Below are positions 49,401 to 55,778 of a stretch of DNA of 64,000 nucleotides, piece by piece. A program made the translations under genes and the position numbers. Positions within the stretch are counted from its first letter, which is position 1, and the number at the start of each line of letters is the position of its first letter. The notes under the pieces were generated by a model. That model saw nothing but the letters and a program-made list of their open reading frames with translations. It made no database searches and had not been told where the DNA came from. Source of the stretch: Imbricaverruca yamaguchii (lineage: Eukaryota > Arthropoda > Thecostraca > Neoverrucidae); NCBI GenBank assembly GCA_034440575.1, contig JAOTOL010001637.1, forward strand, positions 1,501,001 through 1,565,000, read 5' to 3'.

Positions 49401-50503
49401 CAGTGGGCCGGCCGGAGTGACGATGACATATTCTCAGTATTCCCTCGCCGGACTACAGCCCTGAGGACTGACTGAGCGCGTGGCAGGGGTTGGCGAGCCA
49501 CCTGTATCTGCCCCGACAGTCACATCACCGTGTCTCGCACGGTCCGTGCTTGTGCCTTACTACACGTGACCTGTGTTTGTTGTGTGCCTTCACCTCCGTG
49601 TTTATGTGGGACTGTTCCTACGCGTAGCACGTGCTCCGCTGTACGTCCCATGTGGCGCGTGTTTGTTGTGTGCCTTCACCTCCGTGTTTGTTTGCGAATG
49701 TGCCTATACGTAGCACGCGCTCCGCTGCACCTCCTTGTGAGCCGTGTTTGCGTGTGACTGCATTTCAGTGTGAGCCGTGCTGATGTGTCACCACACCTCA
49801 GTGATGAATTATTCGTGAAATTGGCTGGAATATACCTCTCTAAGCATTGAATAGACGTCCTTTCGAAGGAAGCGTCGATATCATGTATGTTGATTTGTGC
49901 GTAAGAAATATCCATAACTCATCTCTAAAAGTGTTTCGTACAATACTTATGCGTAACTTTATGGACTGTCATACACAAGCATCACGTAGTACCATTCCAG
50001 GTACAGAGAAAATGTATAATGAAATATGCTAAGCAGTGGCATTTGCTGATAGCATGTAATCGCAATCGTTATCGTTGGCATCACTATATTAGCTGGCCCA
50101 CACATTGAACGAGAAACGTGCACTTACGAGTACACCATTTGTTCAAAACTGAGTTTAAAGAACTGAAATGATATTTTGATTGACATACTTTCGTGAAACA
50201 TTTCAACATCCTACTATCCTCGTTTCGGCTAACATCTCACACCTAACACAAAACCATTATTGTAACACCGCCGCGCCCGTCGCCACAGATAACCTGGAGC
50301 TGTCGGGGAACCCGAAGCCGATCCTCCACCGTGAGGTCGGCCGCTACTTCGTGCGCTTCGACGGACATCGCTACGCGCCGGTGCCGACGCTGGCTGCGCG
50401 CTACCCGGATCCCAGCGACGATGACGGCGACGCCGCTGAAGATCTGACTGGCGAAGCGAGGGACAGCTGGTGGGAAACAGACTTAGACGTGCTGGGAGCC
50501 TAA
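18045..50503 (+). CDS. FBXO21: F-box only protein 21 homologue, 11 exons
   Basis: Joining 18045-18199, 19002-19271, 24352-24546, 25827-26061, 26797-26930, 27237-27399, 29343-29594, 29949-30071, 31626-31718, 35983-36085 and 50289-50503 gives 1938 bases, an uninterrupted 645-residue protein with matching phases; human FBXO21 is of similar length. Order: F-box (residues ~5-50), SirB1/transglutaminase-like region (~200-360), helical region, and C-terminal YccV/HspQ-like domain (~510-625). FBXO21 is known in mammals as the substrate receptor of an SCF ubiquitin ligase (EID1 and ASK1 are reported targets). The 14.2-kb intron 10 contains an antisense WDR17 gene. Least certain are the starts of exons 2 and 7. 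Codon usage of exon 1 is AT-rich, the others GC-rich. Confidence 0.9.
18200..19001 (+). other. FBXO21 intron 1 with 73-bp acceptor repeats
   Basis: The last ~230 bp is a tandem repeat of period 73. AG dinucleotides of the motif YACTCYTCAG fall with their G at 18782, 18855, 18928 and 19001. The last is the inferred acceptor of exon 2. Confidence 0.75.
19002..19271 (+). CDS. FBXO21: FBXO21 exon 2
   Basis: Encodes [18 protein letters not shown], then [20 protein letters not shown] and [15 protein letters not shown], which aligns with the helical segment after the F-box in vertebrate FBXO21 (its EDELVCIL block). Donor GTGAGT starts at 19272, phase 2. The 5' edge is inferred from the only in-phase AG nearby; the first ~7 residues are not conserved, so the true start could differ slightly. 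Confidence 0.8.
20465..21130. repeat. 34-bp minisatellite in two clusters
   Basis: Units follow GTGGGTTTGTAGATCATGG then TGTACTGAGTGGCC. Units are regular at 20465-20640 and more diverged at 20930-21130. Several contain CCCGTGAGT (20473-20481, 20935-20943), and an isolated unit-like stretch occurs at 19380. That word is also the exon 2 donor. Confidence 0.85.
22060..22125. repeat. 14-bp palindromic repeat
   Basis: About four units of ACTTGTACAATTGT, each containing the palindrome TTGTACAA. A related stretch is at 21870-21895. Confidence 0.85.
24352..24546 (+). CDS. FBXO21: FBXO21 exon 3
   Basis: Acceptor GTCTCAACAG ends at 24351. The junction completes a proline codon and reads [20 protein letters not shown], matching the family's WKYYAKKILYYL helix. 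It ends SEVTR with donor GTCAGT at 24547, phase 2. The donor departs from GTRAGT but is the one that keeps frame with exon 4. Confidence 0.88.
24600..24920. repeat. ~25-bp minisatellite GTGGTCAGTGTGCTGGG
   Basis: About 12 diverged units of AAGTGGTCAGTGTGCTGGGA. Most carry GGTCAGTG, the same word as the exon 3 donor just upstream. Confidence 0.85.
25190..25826. repeat. Minisatellite ending in the exon 4 acceptor
   Basis: Diverged units of about 30-60 bp built from TCTGTAGCCACTG and GCCGTCCACAGCCATT. The word CCGTCCACAGCCATT recurs near 25402 and, with one change, near 25469; its final copy at 25818-25832 spans the acceptor of exon 4. Confidence 0.8.
25540..25694 (-). mobile_element. tRNA-derived SINE with 13-bp TSD
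   Basis: On the minus strand it has a B-box-like GGGTTCGACTC and ends with GTGTCGTGAACCAACC plus an AACAAC-rich tail. The 13-base direct repeat CCGCTGATTCCGT flanks it at 25527-25539 and 25695-25707. It inserted into the host minisatellite. The A-box end is missing or diverged. Confidence 0.85.
25827..26061 (+). CDS. FBXO21: FBXO21 exon 4, start of SirB1-like region
   Basis: Acceptor GTCCACAG ends at 25826 and donor GTGAGT starts at 26062. Encodes [20 protein letters not shown] and later [19 protein letters not shown], ending GYQPPFHR. It matches the family pattern of LVCKTLRG, then VLDAMNYVLYDQLKF, that opens the SirB1/transglutaminase-like domain. Confidence 0.9.
26341..26430. repeat. (GA)n microsatellite
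   Basis: About 90 bases of uninterrupted GA. Confidence 0.97.
26453..26678. repeat. (GGGATA)n microsatellite grading to GAGATA
   Basis: About 26 tandem GGGATA hexamers, then GAGATA units, then a (CAGT)n run. The + strand is G-rich at a regular 6-base spacing. Confidence 0.97.
26797..26930 (+). CDS. FBXO21: FBXO21 exon 5, SirB1-like core
   Basis: Acceptor GCGTTGCAG ends at 26796 and donor GTGAGT starts at 26931, phase 2. Encodes [20 protein letters not shown], then [20 protein letters not shown] and RWNT. It corresponds to the family's GIPISMSLLY through HFLLRW segment; the GIPIS motif itself is changed. Confidence 0.92.
26931..27236 (+). other. FBXO21 intron 5, no feature seen
   Basis: About 300 bp of unique-looking sequence. 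An open frame runs through its end into exon 6 but lacks conservation. Confidence 0.7.
27237..27399 (+). CDS. FBXO21: FBXO21 exon 6
   Basis: Acceptor TTTGTCACCAG ends at 27236 and completes a serine codon, giving [16 protein letters not shown], then [20 protein letters not shown], the counterpart of the family's YIYIDAFGKGKQLTVKEC. It ends WFEPIPERE at donor GTAAGA (27400). A second in-phase AG lies about 20 bases upstream, but the chosen one best matches family spacing. Confidence 0.85.
27400..29342 (+). other. FBXO21 intron 6
   Basis: Mostly unique-looking sequence. It includes one short stem-loop retroelement unit (28029-28080) and AGCTTACG/CGTAAGCT inverted words near 29065-29095. No exon was recognised. 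Confidence 0.65.
28029..28080 (+). mobile_element. Short stem-loop retroelement unit
   Basis: CTGGGCGCAAAATGAC, GCTGTCGACGCGCCCC and a short AACTCCAATCCAC tail. GGGCGC/GCGCCC and GAC/GTC can pair. No target-site duplication was seen. Confidence 0.65.
29343..29594 (+). CDS. FBXO21: FBXO21 exon 7, helical region
   Basis: Encodes [20 protein letters not shown], then [20 protein letters not shown] and SLSEIYGG, matching the family's VLQRMVGNL block and following helices. Donor GTCAGC starts at 29595. The 5' edge is uncertain: AG at 29341-29342 gives correct phase and keeps the conserved start, but has a poor pyrimidine tract; AGs at about 29401 and 29410 are also in phase. Confidence 0.78.
29595..29948 (+). 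other. FBXO21 intron 7
   Basis: Unique sequence with a short TA-rich stretch at 29779-29840. Confidence 0.75.
29949..30071 (+). CDS. FBXO21: FBXO21 exon 8
   Basis: Acceptor GACGCCAG ends at 29948 and donor GTGAGA starts at 30072; both phases are 0. Encodes [20 protein letters not shown], then [20 protein letters not shown] and E: a charged helix in the position of the family's LEHIERKKEEVG segment, just before the YccV-like domain. The + strand frame is closed on both sides by intron stops, so it is easily missed. Confidence 0.88.
30072..31625 (+). other. FBXO21 intron 8, no feature seen
   Basis: About 1.5 kb without a recognised repeat or exon. A 251-residue open frame at 30577-31332 has no composition or motif that supports it as coding. 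Confidence 0.6.
31626..31718 (+). CDS. FBXO21: FBXO21 exon 9, start of YccV-like domain
   Basis: Acceptor CTCTGTGCAG ends at 31625 and donor GTGAGA starts at 31719. Encodes [20 protein letters not shown], then [11 protein letters not shown]. The [16 protein letters not shown] pattern is diagnostic of YccV/HspQ-like domains and of the FBXO21 C-terminus. Confidence 0.95.
31712..31885. repeat. Tandem copies of exon 9 end and its donor
   Basis: The stretch CAAGGTGAGATGTCACTGCC (exon 9 end plus donor) recurs in the intron as AAAGGTGAGATGTCACTGCC at about 31796-31815. A third copy near 31860 has the donor GT changed to AT. Each copy continues into ATCACCAACTAACC-like and GCGCCCACCTGCT words. Confidence 0.88.
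32653..33120 (-). repeat. Unnamed ~480-bp dispersed repeat, copy 1
   Basis: Its reverse complement matches 45866-46370 and 49797-50262 across the length. Shared words include GATAAATTATTCG-type starts, ACTCAAGCGACATCCTTCTC and, at the end, GACATCTCACACCTAACG. There is no coding capacity, and I saw no clear terminal inverted repeats. Confidence 0.8.
34331..34421. repeat. (TA)n microsatellite
   Basis: About 90 bases of TA followed by a short TG run. Confidence 0.97.
35380..35775. repeat. ~40-bp minisatellite GGTAACGGTGTCGGTGGTGG
   Basis: About ten units of GCACTGGTAACGGTGTCGGT, GGTGGTGCACGGG and a variable end. Histidine/threonine-rich open frames on the minus strand are translations of this repeat. 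Confidence 0.92.
35983..36085 (+). CDS. FBXO21: FBXO21 exon 10, YccV-like domain
   Basis: Acceptor CTCTCCCAACAG ends at 35982 and donor GTGAGT starts at 36086, phase 1. Encodes [20 protein letters not shown], then [14 protein letters not shown], matching the family's QPFYNVLVEDGSCRYAAQEN block. Confidence 0.95.
36255..37090. repeat. 47-bp minisatellite, about 17 units
   Basis: Units contain GGTCCCCGCAGTTGTGGCAG, TCGCTGGATGTTGTAACCTC and AGTGGAG. A variant with a CTTCAGCTGAGGAACCCCTC stretch recurs, suggesting higher-order duplication. Confidence 0.93.
37671..37733 (+). mobile_element. Short stem-loop retroelement unit with TSD
   Basis: TTATGGTGGGGCTGCATGAC, GCAGTCGATGCGCCCATAA and an AACCAACCA tail. 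The 14-base direct repeat ACGCTACACCAGTG flanks it at 37657-37670 and 37734-37747. Confidence 0.92.
38262..40200. repeat. 12-bp satellite CCGTACCGGGTA, ~160 units
   Basis: Near-perfect tandem dodecamers, each with the GGTACC palindrome. The left three-quarters is almost invariant; from about 39350 rightward units with GTACCAGCACCGTACTGGG appear, becoming dominant at 40040-40190. As 12 is a multiple of three and the unit has no stop, open frames of 650-770 residues exist on both strands in several frames; these peptide repeats are not evidence of genes. The satellite ends about 0.7 kb beyond the WDR17 stop codon. Confidence 0.97.
40370..40545. repeat. 21-bp minisatellite
   Basis: About eight units of ACGTCTGTCACGGCCACAGG with small changes. 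Confidence 0.93.
40740..40905. repeat. Diverged repeat at the WDR17 stop codon
   Basis: The word CAGCTGGGCGCC, which encodes the last residues GAQL of WDR17 on the minus strand, recurs as AGACAGCTGGGCGCCTCAG at about 40831-40849 and 40873-40892, with weaker GAGCGCTTCAGCGG-like units before it. Confidence 0.75.
40889..44560 (-). CDS. WDR17: WDR17 homologue, intronless, 1223 residues
   Basis: A single frame from ATG (44560) to TGA covers the whole family protein. The N-terminus [16 protein letters not shown] matches WDR17's opening. About a dozen WD repeats follow (residues ~50-630), with endings such as [20 protein letters not shown] and STLRLWD. The C-terminal helical part retains family blocks: [47 protein letters not shown] and the last residues [12 protein letters not shown]. 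Human WDR17 has about 1320 residues and many exons, so the lack of introns is unusual here and suggests a retrocopy or wholesale intron loss. The frame is intact, which argues for selection. WDR17's molecular role is poorly known. It lies antisense inside FBXO21 intron 10. I saw no AATAAA on its strand between the stop and the satellite. Confidence 0.93.
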   Translation of the reverse strand: MEPVHQLRLLAAGSQPWNPNICAAAPPCFAYAATQSVYVYRQWRPAVWRLDCILTQHSKLITCLDWLAGGLLATCAADRLVCVWDVAEQRVVARVSQEPAARLVAWSPHEPDRLAVCGPRGPLLLWRCRQGSPELLRPDCPSPFASEVQQLAWHPRRPKLAAGHKNGTLSLLPTGGRAQRHLTLPEPHDESDQPISALAWDPLSDDYLLVAQRHASLLLIDTGSMAVIQRFERPAAAGSDCHLAWFTNAPGLFVSADSAAGVLSVYGAGGAAPLEKIAVKTSGFHGARLMCDGEGEVEHGRTTPPARLLAVFDDGGVGVMALTSRRWEFLQESGHTETIFDVKFQPHLHNRMATGSYDGTIKVWSVAQLRPLHEHRAGSVVYAISWAPADLHCLAAATATDGVLLWNLDKHRVVRHFREHGAHAVYNVSWCERDSRRLASVGGDATCVVRQLNGTLLRTYPHPAAVYGCQWRDDAQLATGCQDGAVRLFDVTRNQTTPVRVLKGHTGRAFQVRWNAIIEHVLASGSDDSTVRLWDADSGECLRVLSGHHSRVRGLAWCPELAHVLISGSWDYTIRVWDARAGVCLHVVKEHAADVYGLSVHPVRPFLLVSSSRDSTLRLWDLTPLFSGLFRRTLVTERADDLLGGPVKALADADEPRLRGLQAARLRGRWESSAARLRMAAGLFTPDPDAANLWDLVAVLQGETDTSRLSADYSTGLVHQRHLVASLAGRAAQLERPAAPADRLAAGGAVHSQRRAAQLHLRGGQLRRYCDTMAQLGDWERALALAPGVSIGYWRQLAERRAAQLLELDDDRLPELSLATGQLQLTVELFRRRGDPPAALEAAMVQASRKVGSAPSVNGDDTANNAADSGVWPLPAADGAAASLLSTAQQLSTWHLEQGRPVMAACCHLAVDDVTGALRALLHGHLLELVVVLDALLAGVDTQTAAAAQERVALLTEARTGLARRCRADAEWTTAVALLQRVDDPTARQHGLRELCVRASGDDAHVDEVYALAGLGSPGRCLAEAEVRAEDDAEKAALLLLGRDLERALPLCLHLVDDSLLSESDDQQRSALRLLQLCASVPRCHSRRISAFLPTLTALAGYAGACEALRRGHAATVELMLRHTAASLQRISQHPPRLLLADVHTLLERAQHEAAGAGQPVHVTGCQLPGHGRVLRCHLTGRVIRGPAYLLEDNDSALPAGLAISWAAVNRYSPLRTGAQLFV
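44561..45070 (-). promoter_or_regulatory. GC-rich 5' flank of WDR17
   Basis: CpG-rich sequence continues about 500 bp beyond the WDR17 start codon and stops abruptly near 45070, where AT-rich intron begins. It probably holds the 5' UTR and promoter. I identified no TATA box or initiator, and the long overlapping open frames here reflect GC-rich composition. Confidence 0.45.
45866..46370 (+). repeat. Unnamed ~480-bp dispersed repeat, copy 2
   Basis: Starts CAGTGATAAATTATTCGTAA and ends CATCTCACACCTAACG. It matches 32653-33120 (reversed) and 49797-50262. Confidence 0.82.
46963..47853. mobile_element. Possible ~890-bp non-autonomous DNA transposon
   Basis: The left end TTACCCCGTTTACATGA (from 46960) and right end TCATGTAAACGAGGTAA (to 47856) are inverted copies differing at one position. 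Sub-terminal words GCTCTTGTAAACGGGC lie inside each end (about 47030 and 47768). There is no transposase, and a clean target-site duplication could not be fixed. Confidence 0.5.
47975..48680. repeat. 37-bp minisatellite, interrupted by a SINE
   Basis: Diverged units like GTACCTGAAACGGCACACTA then ATGTGTTGTCCAGTCT run to 48390 and resume at 48556, with a SINE between. Confidence 0.85.
48391..48555 (-). mobile_element. tRNA-derived SINE
   Basis: On the minus strand the head has A-box-like AGTCTAGCGGTAATGC and B-box-like GGGTTCCAGTTCC. The body matches the SINE at 63611 (GGCGACGCT-GCATGA). The 3' part can fold with CGACGC against GCGTCG, followed by a CCAATAACC tail. GTACTTGG flanks it at 48381-48388 and 48556-48563. 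Confidence 0.85.
48885..49140. repeat. ~10-bp GAGCCGCCTCT repeat
   Basis: About 25 alternating GAGCCGCCTCT and CAGCCGCGTCT units. Confidence 0.93.
49560..49760. repeat. ~100-bp duplicated unit, two copies
   Basis: Both copies share GTTTGTTGTGTGCCTTCACC, TCCGTGTTT and TAGCACGYGCTCCGCTG. Confidence 0.85.
49797..50262 (+). repeat. Unnamed ~480-bp dispersed repeat, copy 3
   Basis: Runs from GTGATGAATTATTCGTG to ACATCTCACACCTAACACAA. It ends about 26 bases before the FBXO21 exon 11 acceptor, so it may supply branch-point sequence for that exon. Confidence 0.8.
50289..50503 (+). CDS. FBXO21: FBXO21 exon 11, C-terminus
   Basis: Acceptor CCGTCGCCACAG ends at 50288. The junction completes aspartate and reads [19 protein letters not shown], then [18 protein letters not shown] and LAARYPDP, closely following the family's YAAQENLEYN through VGRYFSEFTGTHYIP to EIRYPED. 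An acidic tail ends DLDVLGA and TAA at 50501-50503. Confidence 0.95.
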
Positions 50504-51399
50504 TGCGGACGGGTGGCCGACGGGCAACAGGAGCTGGCTCGCACGAGGGGAAGTAATGGAGCTGTGTAGTAGTGGAGCTGTGTAATAGTGGATAATCTCC
50601 GGAATGTGGGTGCGTGTGTTTGGGTGGGGGAGGGAGGGTCGACCAGAATAATACTGTATCTGACATCGGTTTTGAATTGACCTCGTCTGACCCGACTGCG
50701 AGTGTGAGAACGGTGCTGGCCTAACCTCACCTGACCTTTTCTGCCGTGTGTAAAAGCCATGTGCACCTGATCTGAACCTGTTGGGCGAAACTGACAGGAA
50801 CAGTAGCAATTGGGATGGTCAGATCCCAGGTCCGGTCGCTATGTTCAACTGCGACCCCACAAGTTGACTACGATACTGCGATCAAATCATGCATTGCAAC
50901 TCGTAAAGCTGTGCTCTGCCACATGTAAGCCGTTGATAATTGCATTGCTTCAGCGGGTGATTATTAATTCGTGTGTTGGGTATAACCTAGGTACTTGTGT
51001 TGTACATGTTAGCTTGGCTTTACTAAGTAGAATATTGTTGTCCATCATGTAATCACATTGTATGTAAATATCACGAGTTTTTCATCGGATATATGCGTGC
51101 TTTGGGGTGTTGTTTTGCAATCACAAATTGAACAAGTCAGCATCAGTAAGCAAGGCAAGGCATCAGCAAGCTGCGTATTTAGAATTTCTTTTCGTTTGTC
51201 GTATTTTGAATGTTAGCTATAAGATGCTCCAAACTGAAACTGGTGCCTTCGTTCGTTTATAATTGATGTGTGCCATTTGCAGCAGCTACCTTCTTACGGT
51301 GCCTGTAGTCTTGGAACCGGTTCGCCTTCTGTCTCGAGTATTGCACAAGGTCGGCAATGTCCTCTCCCCTGACATCTGGTGGTGGCTCGTCTCCAATGT

Positions 51400-51700
51400 C
51401 GCCGTTGGCTAACCTTCATTCTCCAATGCCGCCATTGGTTCACCTTTCGTCTTCCATGTCGCCATTGGCTCACCTTCCGTCTCCAATGCCGCCATTGGTT
51501 CACCTTCCGTCTCCAATGTCGTCATTGGCCCACCTTCCGTCTCCAATGCCGCCATTGGTTCACCTTCCGTCTCCAATGTCGTCATTGGCCCACCTTCAGT
51601 CTCCAATGCCGCCATTGGTTCACCTTTCGTCTCCAATGTCGACATTGGTTCATCTTCCGTCTCCAATGTCGCCATTGGGTCACCTTCCATCTCCGATTTG
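51400..51700. repeat. 30-bp minisatellite, about 10 units
   Basis: Units of CTCCAATGCCGCCATTGGTT then CACCTTCCGT. ATTGG and CCAAT words occur in every unit. Open frames in all phases are periodic. Confidence 0.95.
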
Positions 51701-51872
51701 GCGCTCTGCGTCGGCCTCGTACCTGTCCGGTCGGCCGACAGGCCATGGGATGTTGCAGTGACAGCGATTCGATGTGTCGTATTCGATGTGTTTGTTGTAC
51801 CGAGCACGTGACCGCACAACTTTTCAACGTTCGTCTGAATGGTAATTCGCTGTTTGCATGAGGGCGTGTGCA

Positions 51873-51924
51873 AAATGCTTTCTATATATTTCATCTAACT
51901 TTGCTGAATATATAGAAAGCATTT
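51873..51924. repeat. Perfect inverted repeat, 18-bp stem
   Basis: Bases 51873-51890 (AAATGCTTTCTATATATT) are exactly complementary to 51907-51924, with a 16-base loop. Confidence 0.92.
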
Positions 51925-52178
51925 ATATTTGAAGTGTTCTTCGTCAAGTGTTTTCATACAGCTGTGAAACGGTGTACCATTGGCACTATCGTGTTTTGCA
52001 TACTGTAGTGTTTCAATAATGTGACGAGGATGCAACCAGAGTGCTGGTTCGTGACGGAAGAACGGAATGTTTTGTAATGGCCCATTGACAACGGTGGCAT
52101 TGTACTATCCTTAGTGCATCATATCCTCGTCCATTCACGACTCTCAGTATTCTCCTGGGTTTGTGAATTCATGGACTG

Positions 52179-52228
52179 TTTTATTTGTTTATTGGGTGGT
52201 TTGCGACGCACTTCGTACATGGAGAACC
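52179..52228 (-). mobile_element. Partial SINE 3' tail
   Basis: On the minus strand it reads AAGTGCGTCGCAAACCACCC then AATAAACAAATA, similar to the 3' end of the SINE at 25540-25694. Confidence 0.5.
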
Positions 52229-52624
52229 TTGCGTCGGAACGTCCGATTGCTCCGCCCCCTTGAATTGCAATATTTGGCATCATTCGCGTGCCGTTGTGTA
52301 TTGGAATATCCCGAATCAATCGTATTTTTGGATGTTCCATCACTAGAGCATGAAACGTAACAAAATGCATCCTTACACCTTCGAGGAATACGCAAACTCT
52401 AAAACTGCTGCCCGCAGGCCATGCTCCCTAGTACTGCCGTGAGTGCAGAGCAAATCTCCCTCCCCTCCCCACGCACACTTGCAGCGCAACAATCAATGAG
52501 CAACACTCCGTACAAAGGGCGACGACCAGCACACGTCCTTCTACGTGGCATTGTTCAGCTATGCATACGTATGCACGGGGAATGTGTGAATTCGTGCATG
52601 CGTGAATGAGCATGAGCGTACATC

Positions 52625-52960
<336 letters not shown>

Positions 52961-53600
52961 TGCGTCAGTATGAGTATCAGTATGTGTGTCAGTATGTGTG
53001 TGAGTATGAGTGTCAGTATGTATGCGTGTGGAAGAAGTATGTAATGATGAGAGAGGTGTCTAGATGTAAGGCCTGGAGCCTTTTGCATCCATCACCTCCA
53101 TATATGTTGTCATAGTCTACCAAAACATAATAAACATTCTGAACCACAACTGTTATTCCTGGCGTTTTGACATCATCATGATGAGATCGGAGCCGGGGCA
53201 GTATTTGCGCCCCTCCTCCAGCAGTTGTAGGGTTAAATGAAATGCGTTCTCGAAAAAAGAACACCTACGACATTTAACGTAGGTATTCTGCAGACCAGCT
53301 GAACATAGCCATGAAAATAATTCACCCTAAGACTATGCTAATTAGGTAACTCCGCAGTGGGGTCAGCCTCGTTACTCGGCTCGCCAGGGAATTGGCGCTC
53401 CCTCGGGGTAACAGCCGCACCGATGAGGGGTGTGGAAACGCGGTGTTTCCGGGGATTCGTAGTCACCCTTGTCCATCCCTGTCTTCAAATTCCCGTACCC
53501 ACCCCATACCAGCATCCTTTTGTACACCTTTCATCCAACCCTGCAGCACCAACCCTTCCCTTGGTACGAGTAGGTTGGCCAGCTTCCCCTGATCTACCAT

Positions 53601-53664
53601 GGGCGCTAAATGACCAAACCTGGTCGAGGCGCCCGAAGACTCAAGTAACCAACCAACCAACCAA
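53601..53664 (+). mobile_element. Short stem-loop unit with TSD, inside the LINE
   Basis: GGGCGC (53601-53606) pairs with GCGCCC (53629-53634), and GACCA (53612-53616) pairs with TGGTC (53621-53625) around an AACC loop. The tail has four AACC units. The 13-base CCTGATCTACCAT flanks it at 53588-53600 and 53665-53677. Confidence 0.95.
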
Positions 53665-54599
53665 CCTGATCTACCATTCCGCTCAGTTTTAGCGGGGTGG
53701 CCGCGCCCCCTCGGCCCGTCCCCTGGGGTTGACGGAGTCCTGGAGGTTGAGGTCCGCCGTCGCGCGGTTCTAGTGGTGACGATGGACCAACACACCTCTT
53801 TGGTCCTGATATCCCGGAGGGGCAGGCGGATTCGTATGGCCCCATACGGACCAAGTGGCTTGTCGCCTCGGGTCGGGGCCTGTGCTTCGTCCCGGTGCCT
53901 GCTGGCCTGGCCAGTAGGGGTCAAGGGGTGGGTGGTGCTGGATTCCGGCCTGGGTGGTGAGTATCTCTCTCCCGGTCGGGGACGGCATCGCCTGGCCCGC
54001 ATCGCTCTTCGGGTATCCGACATCCTCCCGTTATCTGGATGCAGGCGTCCCCCATCAGGGCCCCTGTGTGGTGGGGTACCGTGAGGAGCCGAAACAAAAG
54101 TACACTTTCATGGGTAACTTAGATAAACAAACCTATCCCGGACCTCACAGAAAGGGCCGGAATGTTAGCCTTCTTTCCGGAAGTCGTATCTCCCCTTCCG
54201 GAAGACATATCACCGACCACCTGCAGAGACGTACCGCCCTGCAAGCTCGCCGTCCTACACAGTGATCCTTATCACTGCTTCTCATAGAGTAAGTATAGTT
54301 GGAAGCCAGATCACCCTCTCCACGAGTACTGGTATTAAAGTCTAGTGATCCTGGGAAGAGCCTATCCGCACTTTCACCCTTTGAGCGTAGGCGCGGATGC
54401 GATCAAATGGGTGAAGTAGTGAGATGTGAGAAGTTGTGAATGGCTCAATCGAGGTGGAGTTTCAGAGTGCAGACGACGATAAGAGGACCCTAGGGATAAC
54501 TGAATTCAAATACTCCATAAGGGAGCAGGGTAAGACGACGGACGTTTCCAAACTGATTTCATCTTAAGGACATATCGGATTCAGAAATCGTCGATCGCT

Positions 54600-55695
54600 T
54601 GTCTGAGTACGGTGTGGAAACGCGCAGGATTAAGGTGAGGAGAGAGCGACCTGCAAGCAACAAACAACATTATTTTAACTTTCAATTCGACGGACCTTCC
54701 CGAAACAGTGTATGTAGGATACGTGAAGATAAAGGTACGTGTTCTCGCCCCGAAACCGATGAGATGTTTTAGCTGCCAACGTTACGGACATGCTACATAA
54801 TGTTGCCGCGGCTACCCGACCTGTGGTAGGTGCGGCACTTCGGAACACACTGACGAAAAATGTGAATCGAAACGCGTATGGTGTGTAAATTGCGGTCAGG
54901 GCCAGGTCCCACACACTGCCTTTGATAGCCAGACACTGCCCACCACATCTGAAGAAAAGGGGGATCCTTGTTTTAAAATGTTCCAGAAACCTATCTTCTA
55001 GACAGGCCAGAGAGGCCTACGATGAGATTCACCCCAAGGTATCGTACGCAGAGAAGGTGAGGAGCACGCTACGTACTACCAATTACCCGGGCTCAAATAG
55101 TATTTCCCAGTTCCCCGCTTCCCATGCTCAACAAACATGCCCGACAGCGCACCAGGAGCCTCAGATCTCCAGCTCCCCCCGAAACCCCACCTCATCCACC
55201 GTCACAACCACACCCACTCTCACCACCACATCCACATCCACCCAATACGGCTTGCCCACACCCAAATCCACTGTTAGCCCTCCGCCACCTCCAACCATCT
55301 CTCGTGGGACTGGTGCAGTGGCCCGCAGGATGTCAGTGGTACCACCACAGGCGTAGGAGGTCCTCTCCGGTGCTCCTGACATGGGGGCGTCGGGCCGGGC
55401 TTCCCGTGGCGGGTCATGGGACCCATCGCCAACCGCGCGAGCTACGGGGCCTCCCATAACTCGCCCATATACTGCTGCAGTCCACGAGGGTGCTGTGTCC
55501 GCCGAGAGCACAAACAAGTTAATGGGCCCACCGTCGGGGTGTTTCCGCGCAGGCGGAAAATCAACCCAATGGTCTCCTGCGGCTGGACGTAAGCGGGTCT
55601 CGCCATGGTCACCACCAGGTGGAGGGAGCCCGAGATCCCGGCCTCGTGCTTGCTCAGTATCCTCAGAATTGAGTGATTATCAAAGCTCAACATAA
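54600..55695 (+). pseudogene. LINE ORF1 remnant, zinc-knuckle protein
   Basis: About 54750-54900 encodes RVLAPKPMRCFSCQRYGHAT, a stop, then CGRCGTSEHTDEKC and RVWCVNCGQG: CCHC-type zinc knuckles of LINE ORF1 RNA-binding proteins. A second frame from 54922 has NLSSRQAREAYDEIHPKVSY, the usual segment after the knuckles, and a third (55381-55695) holds a serine/arginine-rich tail. At least two frame changes and one stop disrupt it. Confidence 0.75.
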
Positions 55696-55778
55696 TCTGT
55701 GATGATCACGTTTTACGCAACAAGCACGTACAAATGTGCACATCGTATGCCAGGTTTTTAAAAGCTTTAGCGTTTTAA

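Larger units (their letters stand above)
36086..50288 (+). other. FBXO21 intron 10, 14.2 kb, hosts WDR17
   Basis: From 5' to 3': a 47-bp minisatellite, a stem-loop unit, a 1.9-kb 12-bp satellite, a 21-bp minisatellite, the antisense WDR17 gene, AT-rich sequence, a ~480-bp repeat, a possible ~890-bp inverted-repeat element, a 37-bp minisatellite hosting a SINE, a GAGCCGC repeat and a final ~480-bp repeat copy just before exon 11. 45070-45865 shows nothing I can name. Confidence 0.8.
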
